Assembly (NCBI GenBank): GCA_028671895.1
Contig: CM053803.1
Location: 43,894,786-43,958,785, forward strand
Direction of reading: 5' to 3'
Origin: Oenanthe sinensis
Lineage: Eukaryota; Streptophyta; Magnoliopsida; Apiales; Apiaceae
DNA length: 64,000 nt
A model generated the notes under the pieces. That model did no database searches. It saw only the letters and a program-made list of their open reading frames with translations, and was not told where the DNA came from. Below, one piece after another: positions 20,950 through 32,700 of the stretch. The position numbers were made by a program, and so were the translations under genes. Position 1 is the first letter of the stretch; every line of letters starts with the position of its first letter.

Positions 20950-22010
20950 TACCGAGACTAAAAGGCCGACCACATCTGATGGAACTAGAGATGACAAAAT
21001 AATTTATGGATAATCAATTGAATTATACCGAACCCCACATTTAGATTTGGATTTATTTTTGAGATCCGAAAGAGTTTGGATTTTAAGTATACCGAGCCGA
21101 TACCCGATTCGATACCCGATCCGAAATCCGATCCCTTTAAGAAGTGGATGTATCCTTATTTTTATAAGACCTCACATTTCGGATAATCGGATCGGTTTCG
21201 GATCAGATCAGTTTCGGATTGGATCAACTTTCTGATATGATACATTTTGAGTATTGTTCGGATCAGATCGGATCTGATTCGGATCATATCTAATTTGGAT
21301 TAAAATCGGTTGAATTTCGGATTAAGTTCGGTTCAGATCATTTTGGATTAAAAAAAATACAGTCTGGAATCTGGATTAATCTTGGATTAGTTTTTAACTA
21401 TAGTAAAACTAAAATAAAAGTCGTTAAATAAGTTTGTTGAAATAATAACTTATTCATTTTTTTTGTTTTTTTTAAAAATTTGTTTGACATAAAAAAAATC
21501 GTCTTATTATTAAACATATTAGTTATAATATAAAATAACGTAAAATTTTCAAATTTTGATTATGTAACTATTTTAAAATTTTGATATAAAATTATTTAAT
21601 ATATGAATTTTGCTTAAGATAGATTAATTTAGTGAATAAAAAATAGTTTAATATACAGACACCCATTAAAATATAACTATTAGATTAAAATTCAATTCAT
21701 CTTTTTTCTAATTCGATATAATTCATATTTATATCGAATCTAATCTCGTATTTCGAGTCATATTCAATTTAGGTCATTGTGTATTCGATTTTAATCAGTT
21801 CCAAGTTATTATCCGATCTAATATTTTGGATTAATTTCGTTTAAATTTTCGGTTTGGATCAAATTGGTTTTCAAATATTTTATCGGATTATGTAATTCGG
21901 ATACAAAATCGGATTCGCTTCCATCAATTTCGGTTCGGTTCTTCGGATTCAGATCCGTTTTGCCCGGTCTAATCCTTATTATCTCGCAGGCCGATTGCCC
22001 CTTTTCATGG
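20950..22010. repeat. Degenerate TTCGGATCGGAT-type repeat region
   Basis: At 21050-21360 and 21700-21970 the sequence is dominated by variants of GGATCGGATTTCGGAT and its complement, separated by an AT-rich centre. GGCCGA occurs near both borders (20962 and 21989). This looks like a decayed transposable element of unknown class; no coding capacity was seen. Confidence 0.45.
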
Positions 22011-22393
22011 GATCGACACACCTCTCTGAGGGCAGTTTGCCCCACTTAAAGGAGTTATGATCTGACTTACATGGTAGATCTGACGTTCTTGACGTTGAGG
22101 CCACAACGGATCGAGGGATGACTCTCACTTTTGGAGCGTACTGAAAGGCAAATGATGAATAATCTTTTATCTCCAATGCTGATGAGATTACCATCAGGAT
22201 TTCCAAAAATGCTTTATCCGGCCTCTCAACTTGAATACTATTTACTGTACTACAAAGTGTTACAAATCAGTCCCTAACAATAAAATCAACTATCAGCCTT
22301 GATCAAGTATACAGTCTATTGTGATCGACAACAACCATTGGCAGACTTGTCATAATCATGAACCAGCTTATATATATATACTGTGTGCTGAGT

Positions 22394-22616
22394 AATGCTA
22401 GAGACCCCAAATATTGTCACAAATTTTTTTCCTAAATAACGTGGTGACATATGATTTATTTTAATTCATGGGTACATATGTATGCACACGGGATCTCCTA
22501 TTATTATAGGAAAGTTACCAATGGGTCTCCTATTATTATAGGAAGGTTACCAATTGTAGACGTGACAAGTCAACATTTTGGACAATTTTTGGGATAATTT
22601 TTGGTATCTCTAACAT
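22394..22616. mobile_element. MITE-like element with terminal inverted repeats
   Basis: The left end AATGCTAGAGACCCCAAA matches the inverse of the right end TTTTTGGTATCTCTAACATT, giving about 18 bp of imperfect inverted repeat over a 223-bp non-coding unit. It contains a 32-bp tandem duplication (22494-22525 and 22526-22557), each copy carrying the small palindrome CCTATTATTATAGG. No clear target duplication was seen. Confidence 0.6.
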
Positions 22617-23036
22617 TTTTTTATACTACTACATAAATATACATACGCATTTAAATAAGTTATATTCTTGTTTTCTACTTGCTTATAAATCAATAAACGT
22701 CAATTTGGTGGAATAATTTGAATGAAATGGGTATTTAAAAAGTGGTCCGCATGTACAATAAATCTCAATCAATTGTTACTGACAAGCAACGGGTAGAATA
22801 AATCTACAAACCTCTTAAATTCTCTGGTGGCCTGGCCGGAGTATGTGCTACAAGCCTGCAATCTCATCATCACCTTATTCTTATACATGCATGTAGTAAT
22901 ATTGGCAGAACCACGGTTGTAAATTAGCCCGTGCCGAACTAGTATGAATATTATAACCGAAACTATTAATTGTTTTTCGACTAGTTCTCCTAATTTTATT
23001 AGGAGGAAATCAGTCGGGCTGGAGCGGGGTCATCCC

Positions 23037-24343
23037 TGTTGGAAAATGTAGATAGAAGCCCCACATTGTCAAGTCATTTTGAGCTTAAATTTGAATGATT
23101 TTTGGGTGCATTGCGCGCAACAAGTTATGATTGGAGTACGTTCTTCTTCGAGAGAGTTTTTCAACGCATATTTAAGTATTCAAAATGATCAAGGAATGGA
23201 TGAGATATGATTATCCAAAGTTGGTACCTTGAAAGTGGAAATCTGGAAATAAGAACTTGAATCCCACATTGAATCGGAAAAGAGTTTTCCATGACTTTAT
23301 ATAGTAGAACACTTATGTAGTGTTTAAGATGTGTTAGTATGTTATTGCTCCACCACCCACGTGCGTGCAGGGGGTGCATTAGTCAGCATAATACAAAGTT
23401 GTTGTCGGGAAAGTTACTGTGTTCGACAGTAAACTCAGATCAAAGTTACTGTAAAATTTCCACTGTGCTTTAGCTCAATATAATAATTCGTTATTTTGTT
23501 TTAATAATAAGTATTATTATTAATTCGAAATTGATTACGAATTGATTTTCACAACCGATTTCCTTTATTAATTAACGCATGATTAGTTCAGAAAAATGCG
23601 TGGTAATTTTGGAAATTGTGTAGCGCCCAAGTTTTCCCGGTCTATATATTCATCTTATTCGGTCTTAGGTTCATAATTCCATCTTCTGACCTAAACCCTA
23701 AACACAGTCATCCTCTTCCTAGTGATAGTTTTCTTGCTATGTTTAACCTCGTTGAAGGTGTTGTTCCTCGTGACATCATCGTGTTCTCGTTTTATGAACC
23801 AAACATACGGTGAGAGGCGAAATAGCTTTAAGAAGACAATTCTGCACTGGACTCGAGACATCCTCCGTTTCTTAGGGTGTTGGCCCTATATGTCACAATT
23901 TGGGGAGAAAATGCCCTAAATGTCACACCCAAAAAAATGGCCATAAATAGCACTCCAAAACGCTACATCGTGTAGAGTTTTGGAAAAAAAAAATCTCCCC
24001 AAAACGCTACTTTAAGTTGCGTTTTTTAGTATAGAACCCAAGATAAAGTAGCGTTTTTCCCCAAAAAAATTTAAAAAAATTTAAAAAAGTGCAAAACGCT
24101 ACACGAAGTAGTGTTTTCACCCCTTTTCCAGCACGCCACACTATGTAGCGTTTTGAAGTGCTATTTAGGGCCATTATTACGAGTTGTGCCATTTAGGGCA
24201 TTTCCCCCCAAATTGTGACATAAGGCATTTTCTCCGTTTCTTATCCCTTCTCTTTAACAATTTGTTTATTGTCATACACTAATTTGTTGCTTGCACACAA
24301 TCACTCGTGTTACATAATTGTGTTTTTGGCAGATTGTTTCACA
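23037..24343 (+). mobile_element. Solo LTR with ATCCC target duplication, interrupted by a MITE
   Basis: It starts TGTTGGAAAATG, ends TTGTTTCACA, and is flanked by ATCCC at 23032-23036 and 24344-24348. Total length is 1307 bp, or about 940 bp without the MITE and its duplication. A TATATAG box near 23298 and GAGGCGAAATAGC-type sequence near 23814 are LTR-like. Copia origin is likely from the start sequence. No internal region remains. Confidence 0.7.
23875..24231. mobile_element. MITE with long inverted repeats, Mutator-like
   Basis: A 357-bp non-coding hairpin unit. Its arms (CCCTATATGTCACAATTTGGGG, then AATGCCCTAAATG, then CCAAAACGCTACA) recur inverted on the right. It is flanked by a perfect 12-bp direct repeat, CTCCGTTTCTTA, at 23863-23874 and 24232-24243. 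Mutator-type elements make 9-11 bp duplications, so this class is most likely. It sits inside the solo LTR at 23037-24343. Confidence 0.75.
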
Positions 24344-24599
24344 ATCCCCGCCTCCCCGGCCTAGTTCTGCCACTGTGTAGTGTATTTATACTACCAGCTG
24401 AACTTTAGAAGCATCATCATATTCAATGATTCATTTAATTTAAAAAGAAGAGGAAAAAAGGAGGAAAAATGGCACAAAAGATGTCTAACTGTTTTGCAAC
24501 TGATGTGTATGTCGGAGATGTTAAGTGAAAATAATAGATGGGGAAATGATAGAGTCGAGAAATATATTTAAGAAAAGGGTCCTCGTGTTTTTTTAAAAC

Positions 24600-24760
24600 G
24601 TATCAAAGACTTCAGTTTTTCTTAGAGGTGATTGTCTTAACAAACTTAAGACATCGGTAACAAATCAACTGATGTTAATAAAACCTTTAACATGGGTTGC
24701 ATTTTCAACTGATGTCTGTTGTCTGATGTCTATGTGACAATTTGTAGTAGTGAACCAACA
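24600..24760 (+). mobile_element. Possible CACTA-like 3' terminus
   Basis: Repeated AACTGATGT / AGACATCGG units on both strands lead up to ATTTGTAGTAGTG at about 24748-24760. This resembles subterminal repeats plus a CACTA end. No matching left end was found. Confidence 0.25.
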
Positions 24761-26771
24761 AAGTTATTATCTCGGGACTCTGGGACCAAATAATTTCAGA
24801 ATCTTACTTTTAACTAACGTTATTACAGCCTCTATAACTCTATTTATTATGTACTATAAATGATCAGCAGGCAGGTCCTACACAATTTGGGCCAGGGCAA
24901 TAGTACTTAATAGTACATAATAACGGGTCATGATATAATTTTCTACAAGACATAGTTAATTTTGCATGTAAAGAAAATAAAGTATATAAACTTCATAAAC
25001 AGGTACGGGCTTAGTTAAATCTAAACCTGACCAAGTCGATGAGATCCTAGCCTAATAGCCGATTTTGAAAAAATGTTTGATAAAGAGTTATTCGATTTTT
25101 CTCTCTTCCATTCGTAATTTATACTGCCTGCATGACTCATTAGTACTCATTAGCATCACACAACTGCATAAAACAATTGGAGTTTTTAGCTCTAGAATAG
25201 GAGTCAAGACACGGGTTTTCACTTGGCCATAGGATCAATCATGATTTCCTACAAGGATTACAAAGTTGAAATGAACACCAAGAGCTTATGTTATTAGCGA
25301 GTATATGTGTTGCTATAATGGATTTAGGCACTCTATTAGTGTTGCAAGGGCAATAACAGATTGTAAGAGAACCTTCAAAAGCTTCATCTTTCCTGCAGGG
25401 ATTAGATAATTGTCTAACAGCAGGCTCAGGAACATATTGAATTAATAAACGAATAATTTTCTCTAGGATGAGAGCATCAAATGTACTGATGTATTATGTC
25501 TGTAATGAAGGATTCACAGTCAATCAGTGTTTAGTGTCGGTGAGAAATATATTGTGGTTTGCATTATGTTAGTACTTGGTTTAAGCATATTATGAATTTC
25601 TTAGCTTATTATGTACTCGAGAAATGGAAGCTAAAATCTATACTTAAGTTCAGTTACACTACTTGCTCTAGAAATATTTGTTCTTTTAGTTATATCAATA
25701 TTTCTATGCAGCTTGACCTTTCAATACAAAGCCAATGGATTATGTTTTTAGCGTAGTTCTTTCACTTATCCTGCAATCTCTATTAAAACCTAAATTTCAT
25801 GCAATAAATAAACAGAGATGAAGTCCAAAGTTGTTCTTTAACCTCTTCCACACTGCATACAGGGATAGAGGCCATCCTGAGTGTTGTTCATAGATTCTAA
25901 AAGTGAAGGTCATGTTTGGCAGGATGGTCAAGTGTTTACTTTGTTATCAGCATGGTCAGATGATCTTCCTTTATTACAGGAACCTTGTGCACATATTAGT
26001 TTCTTTAGGTGATTAGTTTGGCAGGACTAGAAGTCATTAAGAGGCAAACCAGTTTGATGGCATTAGTGGCCGATGACTGAAATAATCAACTGAGCATCTA
26101 TCATGTTTCAGGTCTGTGTTTTTTAGAAATGAGCAATATGTCAAACAAATGAATGAAATTATGGAAGAGTTTGTTTCCCAAACAGTACTTGCTTGATATT
26201 TTTATAGTGTGAGATTTCAGTTCATAGTGTTCTTGAGTTTACGTATACAGTTACATGTCAAACATGATGCCTGGATGTTGCTAATTATTGTCTCATATAA
26301 TTTTTCAAGTCAACTAAATCAAACCAAACATTAACTCATGTATCACGCATTCCTTCTCATAGATTAGCTTTACTACTATATTTCTAAAAGGTTATTCGAT
26401 TTGTCAAATGTATATCTGTTTTTTTTGTCTTTTCATGGGTTTCTTGTATAGACATGTGAACTTTTGTAAGAACAAAAGTCAATAAGTATAAGGAAATTGA
26501 GCAAATCTCCTAGCATTCCTTAGTACGAATGCATGAAACTGAATGGTGAAACTTGTATATTAGATATATGAATCAAGAATCTCTGGTCCCTTCTACTCTG
26601 AACACAGTTAACTAACAACTCTGTACTTGATACTGTGGGAAATCAAGAAAAATGAAAATTTGGACACTAATATGAAGCCAAACGATAAAACAAAGATAAA
26701 CCATGAAAGGCTTCGGTAAATGTTCTTAGACCAGGTAGATATTTGAACACTGATATGTCTTCTTGATAATC
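24761..26771. other. Intergenic downstream of laccase, nothing identified
   Basis: This is AT-rich sequence with only short, unconvincing open frames. The laccase 3' untranslated region should lie within the last few hundred bases, but its end cannot be placed by reading. Confidence 0.5.
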
Positions 26772-28957
26772 TCAACATCGGGGAAGATCTATTGGAGGTG
26801 GCTCTATGGTCTGTGACTCTCCAACACCATTTCCAACCTCAAAAGCCATACCTAAACCCCATGTAAGATGTGTATCAATATGACAGTGGAACAGCCACAC
26901 TCCTACAAAAACAGCCAAGTCAGATAATATAGTGAAGTAATGAAAAAAATAGTCATTTAAAAATTAGAATGTAATCTACCATAATTATGAAATCTATGTT
27001 CAAACTATTACCAGGATTATCCGCAACAAAACGAATAACAGCCCATCCACCAACAGGCACATCTATAGTATTCCTCTGCGGTGGATCGTTGAGGTTAAAT
27101 TTGGCTGTATCGATGGCTGGATTAAAGTTACCAAAACCCTGTCCAACAATGTAGAATTGGTAGCCATGCAAATGGATTGGATGGTCCTCAGTTGAGAATA
27201 TAGCTGTGTCTTGTAACACTATTTGCACTGAGGAACCAAACTTGAGCTTGTAGAGTTTAGTTCCAAAAGAGGGCTGCCACAAAGCACGGCTCACATTGCC
27301 TGTGTAATTAAATTTCAATGGGGGAACAGGTGGAAAGTCAGCGGTGTATATTCCTGGAATTCTTTGATAGTAGGCCTGTAGCAGGGATGTCCTTCTTGGA
27401 AGCATAAAAGACACATTGTTCATACTGGCAGCAATTCGAGTATTGTTAGGCCCTTGACATCTTGGCCCTGGGTTGCAAAAGACAAATCCTAATCCCACTG
27501 TGAAAAATAGACTCTCATCTATTTTCAAGGGGACTTCAGCTTTTGAAGGGCTTTTCAGTTGAGTTGAGAATGCAGTTACAGTACTAGTGTCATTGTAGGC
27601 AGGTAAGCGTGGCAAAATCGGTCTTGAGCAAGCAACATTTCTGGCATTGCAAGATGCAGACCTATACTCAAGGATAGCAGTTGTGGTTGTATTGTCAAAT
27701 GGGGCATTTTTTGATGATGCGTATGCACGTGCAGCCATATAGTAGCGCCCTGGATTCTGATCAGCAGTGAGGAGAACATCAGTAGTCTGTCCAGGTCCAA
27801 CCATGATAACACTGGTTGCAAAAGCCTTACTGTAGACAGCATCAGCTGCTACCACAGTTAGTTTATGGTTTGCAACAGTGAAAAACAGTTGCTGGTTGAG
27901 TGCAGCATTAATGACTCTGAGCATAATTGTGTCACCAGGGCTGATGGAAAGTCTTGTAGTATCTGCATTGTAACACAGAGTTCCATAGCTTAATAAAAAC
28001 TTAAATCCTCAGTTATTTTGGTAACTTTAAGAAGATAAATATTTTTTTCTGGAAAACCTTGACGTGAGCATCCGTACAGATCACCAGGTTGTCCATTAAT
28101 AGTATATGCATTTGACACATTTGGGGCTCCACCAGTAAAAACTGCTTGTCTCATCGTATCAAGAATATTGCTATTCCACCATTCTCCTGTTTAAACGATG
28201 ATACATTGCATTAATTTACTATGTCAAACATATAATACTATAACTGGAAAAAGAGATGATGAATATTACCAAGAACAACGGGAAATTCTATTCTAGGCTG
28301 TGGGAAAGGATAAGGGGAGCCTAACTTTGGGCGGATGATTAGAGCGCCATAAACAGTAGCTCTTAGCCATCTGCTATGAGCATGCCACCACAATGTACCT
28401 TCTTGATCTTCAATTGTGTACCTATATGTGTAAGTTGCTCCAGGTTGAATCGGGCATTGTGTCACAAACTCAGGTCCATCAGCCCATGGTGTTCTCATCT
28501 GACGAATTCCATGCCTGATAAACAAAGAAAGAAACAGTGGTGCTATGTAAAACCAAAACCTTTGAACAAATTGTGTTCCAAGATAAAAGATGAAGTTATA
28601 ACTTATAAGTACCAATGGATGGTGATATTGTAGCGAGCATTGTTCAGGACTTTGATAACAAGAGTATCTCCATTTCTGACATCCAGAGTTGGTCCTGGAA
28701 ATTGTCCATTAACTGTTATAATATTCCTGGTTTTGCACAACCTTTGCACTGTTTTAGCTTGAACCTGTCCCATAAGAGATTAATCAAACAAAGCCAATAC
28801 AAAAATCTTAAATATACAATATACAAAAACAAGGCCAACAGATCGTTGAAAGTCATACAACAAATTGATGGTAGTGAGTTTCTGCATTTGCAAAAGATGT
28901 TAACAACATGAGTGTCACAACAATGCCAAGTAGAATGCATTTGCTTAAAGTCTCCAT
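26772..28957 (-). CDS. LAC: Laccase (secreted multicopper oxidase), LAC4/LAC10/LAC16 type
   Basis: Six exons: 28859-28957, 28613-28764, 28270-28514, 28058-28186, 27012-27962 and 26772-26902, all with GT-AG introns of 83-109 bp. The 152/245/129-bp internal exons are the classic plant laccase pattern. The CDS is 1707 bp, 568 aa, normal length. Residues 1-25 are a signal peptide (cleavage after SFANA). Copper ligands are complete: H83-W84-H85, H128-A-H130, HPIHLHG at about 469-475 and H531-C532-H533...H537, with Leu542 as axial residue. Plant laccases oxidise monolignols in the cell wall. The motif VVAADAVYSKAF and the tail MAFEVGNGVGESQTI place it near Arabidopsis LAC4/10/16; which one is inference. 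Confidence 0.96.
27893..27913 (-). promoter_or_regulatory. Diverged miR397-type target site in laccase exon 5
   Basis: The codons for INAALNQ form the conserved miR397 target position of laccases. Against miR397 (UCAUUGAGUGCAGCGUUGAUG, from memory), the plus strand differs at miRNA positions 2, 3, 15 and 18. Positions 15 and 18 would be G:U pairs; 2 and 3 are true mismatches in the seed. The site is therefore recognisable but weakened. Confidence 0.5.
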
Positions 28958-29039
28958 TCCTTTCAGCTTCTGCTGAATGAGGAAATAAAACAAGGTTAAA
29001 GTTGTATATTGTGGATTTAGTATTAATGTTGTGGTAGTT

Positions 29040-29117
29040 ATTTATACTACATTATGGAGGGAATGAAGTAATGTGTTCTGTGAAGTTGGTGTGTTTACCT
29101 GATTAGAATCATTAGGT
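29040..29117 (-). promoter_or_regulatory. Laccase core promoter: TATA box and two AC/SMRE boxes
   Basis: On the minus strand TATAAAT lies at 29040-29046, about 83 bp before the ATG. ACCAACT lies at 29084-29090 and ACCTAAT at 29111-29117. Both fit the ACC(A/T)A(A/C)(T/C) site bound by the secondary-wall MYB46/MYB83 factors. This suits a lignin-related laccase; activity is inference. Confidence 0.55.
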
Positions 29118-29725
29118 TCTGACTCAAGTAATTGCCAATATTAGGCCACTTGGTCCAACAATACATAGCATTTGGTATGCCTGCTAGCTACCTCTTTCTT
29201 AAAATACATATTTTCCATCTAGCAAAAAATAAATGAGATAGCTACATATTATTAAATAAAACAATTTTTATAATGAAAAATAAGGAAAGGTTGTGTGCAT
29301 CCAACTTACGACATTCATAACAATAAACACAAATTTACATAATTTTTTCTTATTATTTTACGGGAAATCAGTATTAACTTTTTCAATAATCAGTTATTTT
29401 CAAAGTGCAATCAGTTTATTAATAAGATTTAGTTGAATAATCAGTTTCTGTACTATTTGCTCTAGTAGTCTAGTTGGCCTGTCTCACTTCCTTTATTTAC
29501 TATTAAGCTACCCATCACAGCTGAACTAATTTGCAAATCCACTACTTTGAAAATATAATATGCTACCCAATACTGCATTAGCAACACAGCAAACCAGCAG
29601 ATATCTTAGAGACAATTTTAGTACACACAAATCACTTTTGCAATATGACCATTACAACAAGGAAAAAAAACACTATTTAGGACCAATATCTTATATGGTT
29701 TTACAGGCTCTCTAAACAGGGCTAC
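29118..29725. other. Intergenic between laccase and MSI1
   Basis: AT-rich sequence containing the upstream laccase promoter and the 3' untranslated region of MSI1. No other feature was seen. Confidence 0.6.
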
Positions 29726-32700
29726 TTAGCCAGCAGACTCTTTTGCCAGATCATCACCAGGTAGATCATCGCCAGGTAGATCATCTTCATCATGGTAGAT
29801 GTTCTCTGCCATCTGCCATATTTGAAGTATGTTATCTTCCGCGACACTTGCAATTACCCACGGTTCACATGGGTTCCACGAAAAATCTGAAATCTTGCTT
29901 GTGTGACCACCGTGTATGAACAGCAGTTCTGGTGGGCCATCTTCAGCATCCTCAGGTGTTTGCTCTTTGTCAATTCTGTAGAGGCACATAGAACAAAATG
30001 TTAACAAATTATTCAGGGTGTAGAACTACGCCATGCATCAATCCATATATTATTTTTTTACTGATAAAACTGAATAAAACAAACCGCTTCAATAAGAAAA
30101 ATCACACATGTACCTGCTAAGATCCCACACCATCAGTCTCCTACCCAGACAACATGAAGCTAATATTGTTCCATTTTTTGGACTCCAACCAACCTGGAAA
30201 ACCTCCTCTCTGTTGTCCATGTCAGTAAGATTAGTTGAGAATATATGCAATGTAATGTGAAGGAGTTTGGCATGATGGATTACATTATGGCAATCGTAAC
30301 ACAAGCAATGAAGACCTCTTACTTGTGAGAATCAAAGGAATGAAGAGCATTGGAGAGCTTGCGAAGATCAAACAACTTGACTGTCTTATCGGTGGAGCCC
30401 GTGGCCAGAACCCATTCATTGAAAGGGTTAAATGCTAAACAGTTAACCTACAAAGAAACATTTTGATATATTTTTGTATATTCTCTGAACAAAACAACAT
30501 TACATTCTATTTCTCTTATGCTGTGTTTTGTAAAAAAGTTTCAAGGCGAAGCCAGCATATATCCAATTTGAGAGTAATATTACCATCACAACTGTAACAT
30601 ATATAACATAATGATTCTTTATAGGACGACATACATCAAGAAATGTCTTGGACTACAATTAGAAAGACCTACAGCCCTGAACACCTTATCACATCACCGG
30701 CATCCAACTTCTTAAGGATGAGTCCAAGATTATTCTAATGTGAGGAATTTGCGCTTCAAATCAAGTGGAAGCAAACAGAAAGGAAGCATCAAGAAGAACA
30801 GGAAATATGGACTCTGCATTGACTTTGGAAAGTCAAAATGGACAAATTTTTGAATGGGATTGCCAATTCTCAGTTGCGATTAAACATGTCATTGAACAAA
30901 GGAGTTTAGTTTAGGACTTCATTCCCAACTCAAAAGTATAACAGAAAGATGACATAACAACAATATCTCAGATGACAATACCCAATTGAAAAAGAACTCC
31001 AACATGTATCTAAACCTACATAATTTGGTCATATACATATGCAAAATACATGTTCCAATAGAGAAGTAATGTGACTCACAAAACTCTATTACAAACCTCA
31101 CTTTGATGAGCAACTACTGACTGAATTGGCTTGGTCACTGAAGGAGTTCGGAGATCCCATAAATGAAGATATTGATCATTCCCAACGGACCCAAATAAAT
31201 ATTCATGCCTCAGATGCCATGCTACATCTTCAACAACTCCATGTATCTATTTTTGAGAAAATATCAAGAAATAGAAAAGCAATCTCAAGCAAGAGCTACA
31301 ATTGATGTAGTAACACTTAATCAGTAGTAAAACAAGTATATATACCTGAATTCCTGGTAATTATATTGTTAACGAGAGGGAAGAAGCCCAAGCAGTGTCA
31401 TCAAAAGTAAGAAAAAAAGACGATTAATCAAGAACAATGCGAGGCTATTTTAGTAAGGCGGTCCCTTTTCCTCGACTAAGAAATATCTCGAGGCGATTGG
31501 TTAATTGAGCTGTTCTAGATACGATTTTTTTTTGAACTTATATCATATGACATAAGCAAACTTTGACCAAAAATTTATAGTTAAACTAACCTTAACCATG
31601 AATTATCCCTAAAAAAAATAAAACAATAGAATTAACAGGAAAAAAACCCCTTCAATCATTATATATCATCCTCACTGCACAGGACTCCTCGGAAGTCAAG
31701 AGATGCTTAGACTGACAGCCAAGCTTCTCTCTTCTCATTTGGATGTTCTACAAAATTGCATTTAACATCTAAAGATTCACCATAAGCTTTTTATGCACTC
31801 AATGTGAAGTTCATTTACGAATGTTAATTACCTTTACCTGAAGTTAATGTGTTTTGACTTCTAAATATTAACAATTTCTTAAATTTGTAAAAATAGACCC
31901 CCTTGTTGCTTCGTCTCGCTTCTCTCCTTAAAAACACAATGAACCCAAGAAATAAACAATAACCAATAAGCAAAGAGGTTAAAATTTTGGGGTTCTCAAA
32001 ATAACCCAACATATGTATAGAATAAATTTATAAACTACCTAATAGTAAATACAAACTATAATATATTATGTCATACCTATCATGTGTTTTGAAAATTGTC
32101 TACATGTGATTTCACTAATCATCATATGTATGATACGAAAATCAGGAAACATACCTTAAATATTTGCATGGCATCTAGTGCCTTATTTTTCGTTGAAGCA
32201 TTAACATCCCAGAGGCATATCTGAGCATCATCGGAACCACTTAATAAATGGCCCTCTTTGAATTGGCTCCAGGATAACCCGTACCCTTCAGTGTTGTGGC
32301 CCCGTAACCTCAAATCTGGATTACATGCACCATCTAGAGGAGGCTTAGATGGATGCTTGCTATAATCAAACAAGTATACTTCTGCACTTACAGTCTTGGT
32401 GGCAATAATAAATGGATTCTGAGGCATATAGCGTGCCCTGTTAACCTCTCCGTCATGATGGATTTGTTGAATGATTTGCACCTGAGCATAAATTTACATT
32501 TAGACAAACATTAGAAACTGTTAATGATGCAATCATCAACTCACAAACAAACAGAAGAACACACATATATTGATATTGACAAAAAAATCATATTCCTTTT
32601 GTATATCATAAATATCTTTTTAGTGAAGATCAAATTTGTAGGTATGTATGCATACTTTCTGGTTTATTTTAAAATACAGTTTCAAACCGCCTCTCATGCT

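Noticed and set aside
21979..22206. 75-codon minus-strand frame next to the GGATCGGAT region
   Set aside because: No recognisable motif, no splice context, and it overlaps repeat-derived sequence.
23616..23919. Two overlapping plus-strand frames
   Set aside because: They fall inside the solo LTR at 23037-24343 and run into the MITE.
22901..24380. GGCAGAAC near 22905 and its inverse GTTCTGCC near 24364
   Set aside because: The match is about nine bases, too short to claim an inverted-repeat element around the solo LTR.
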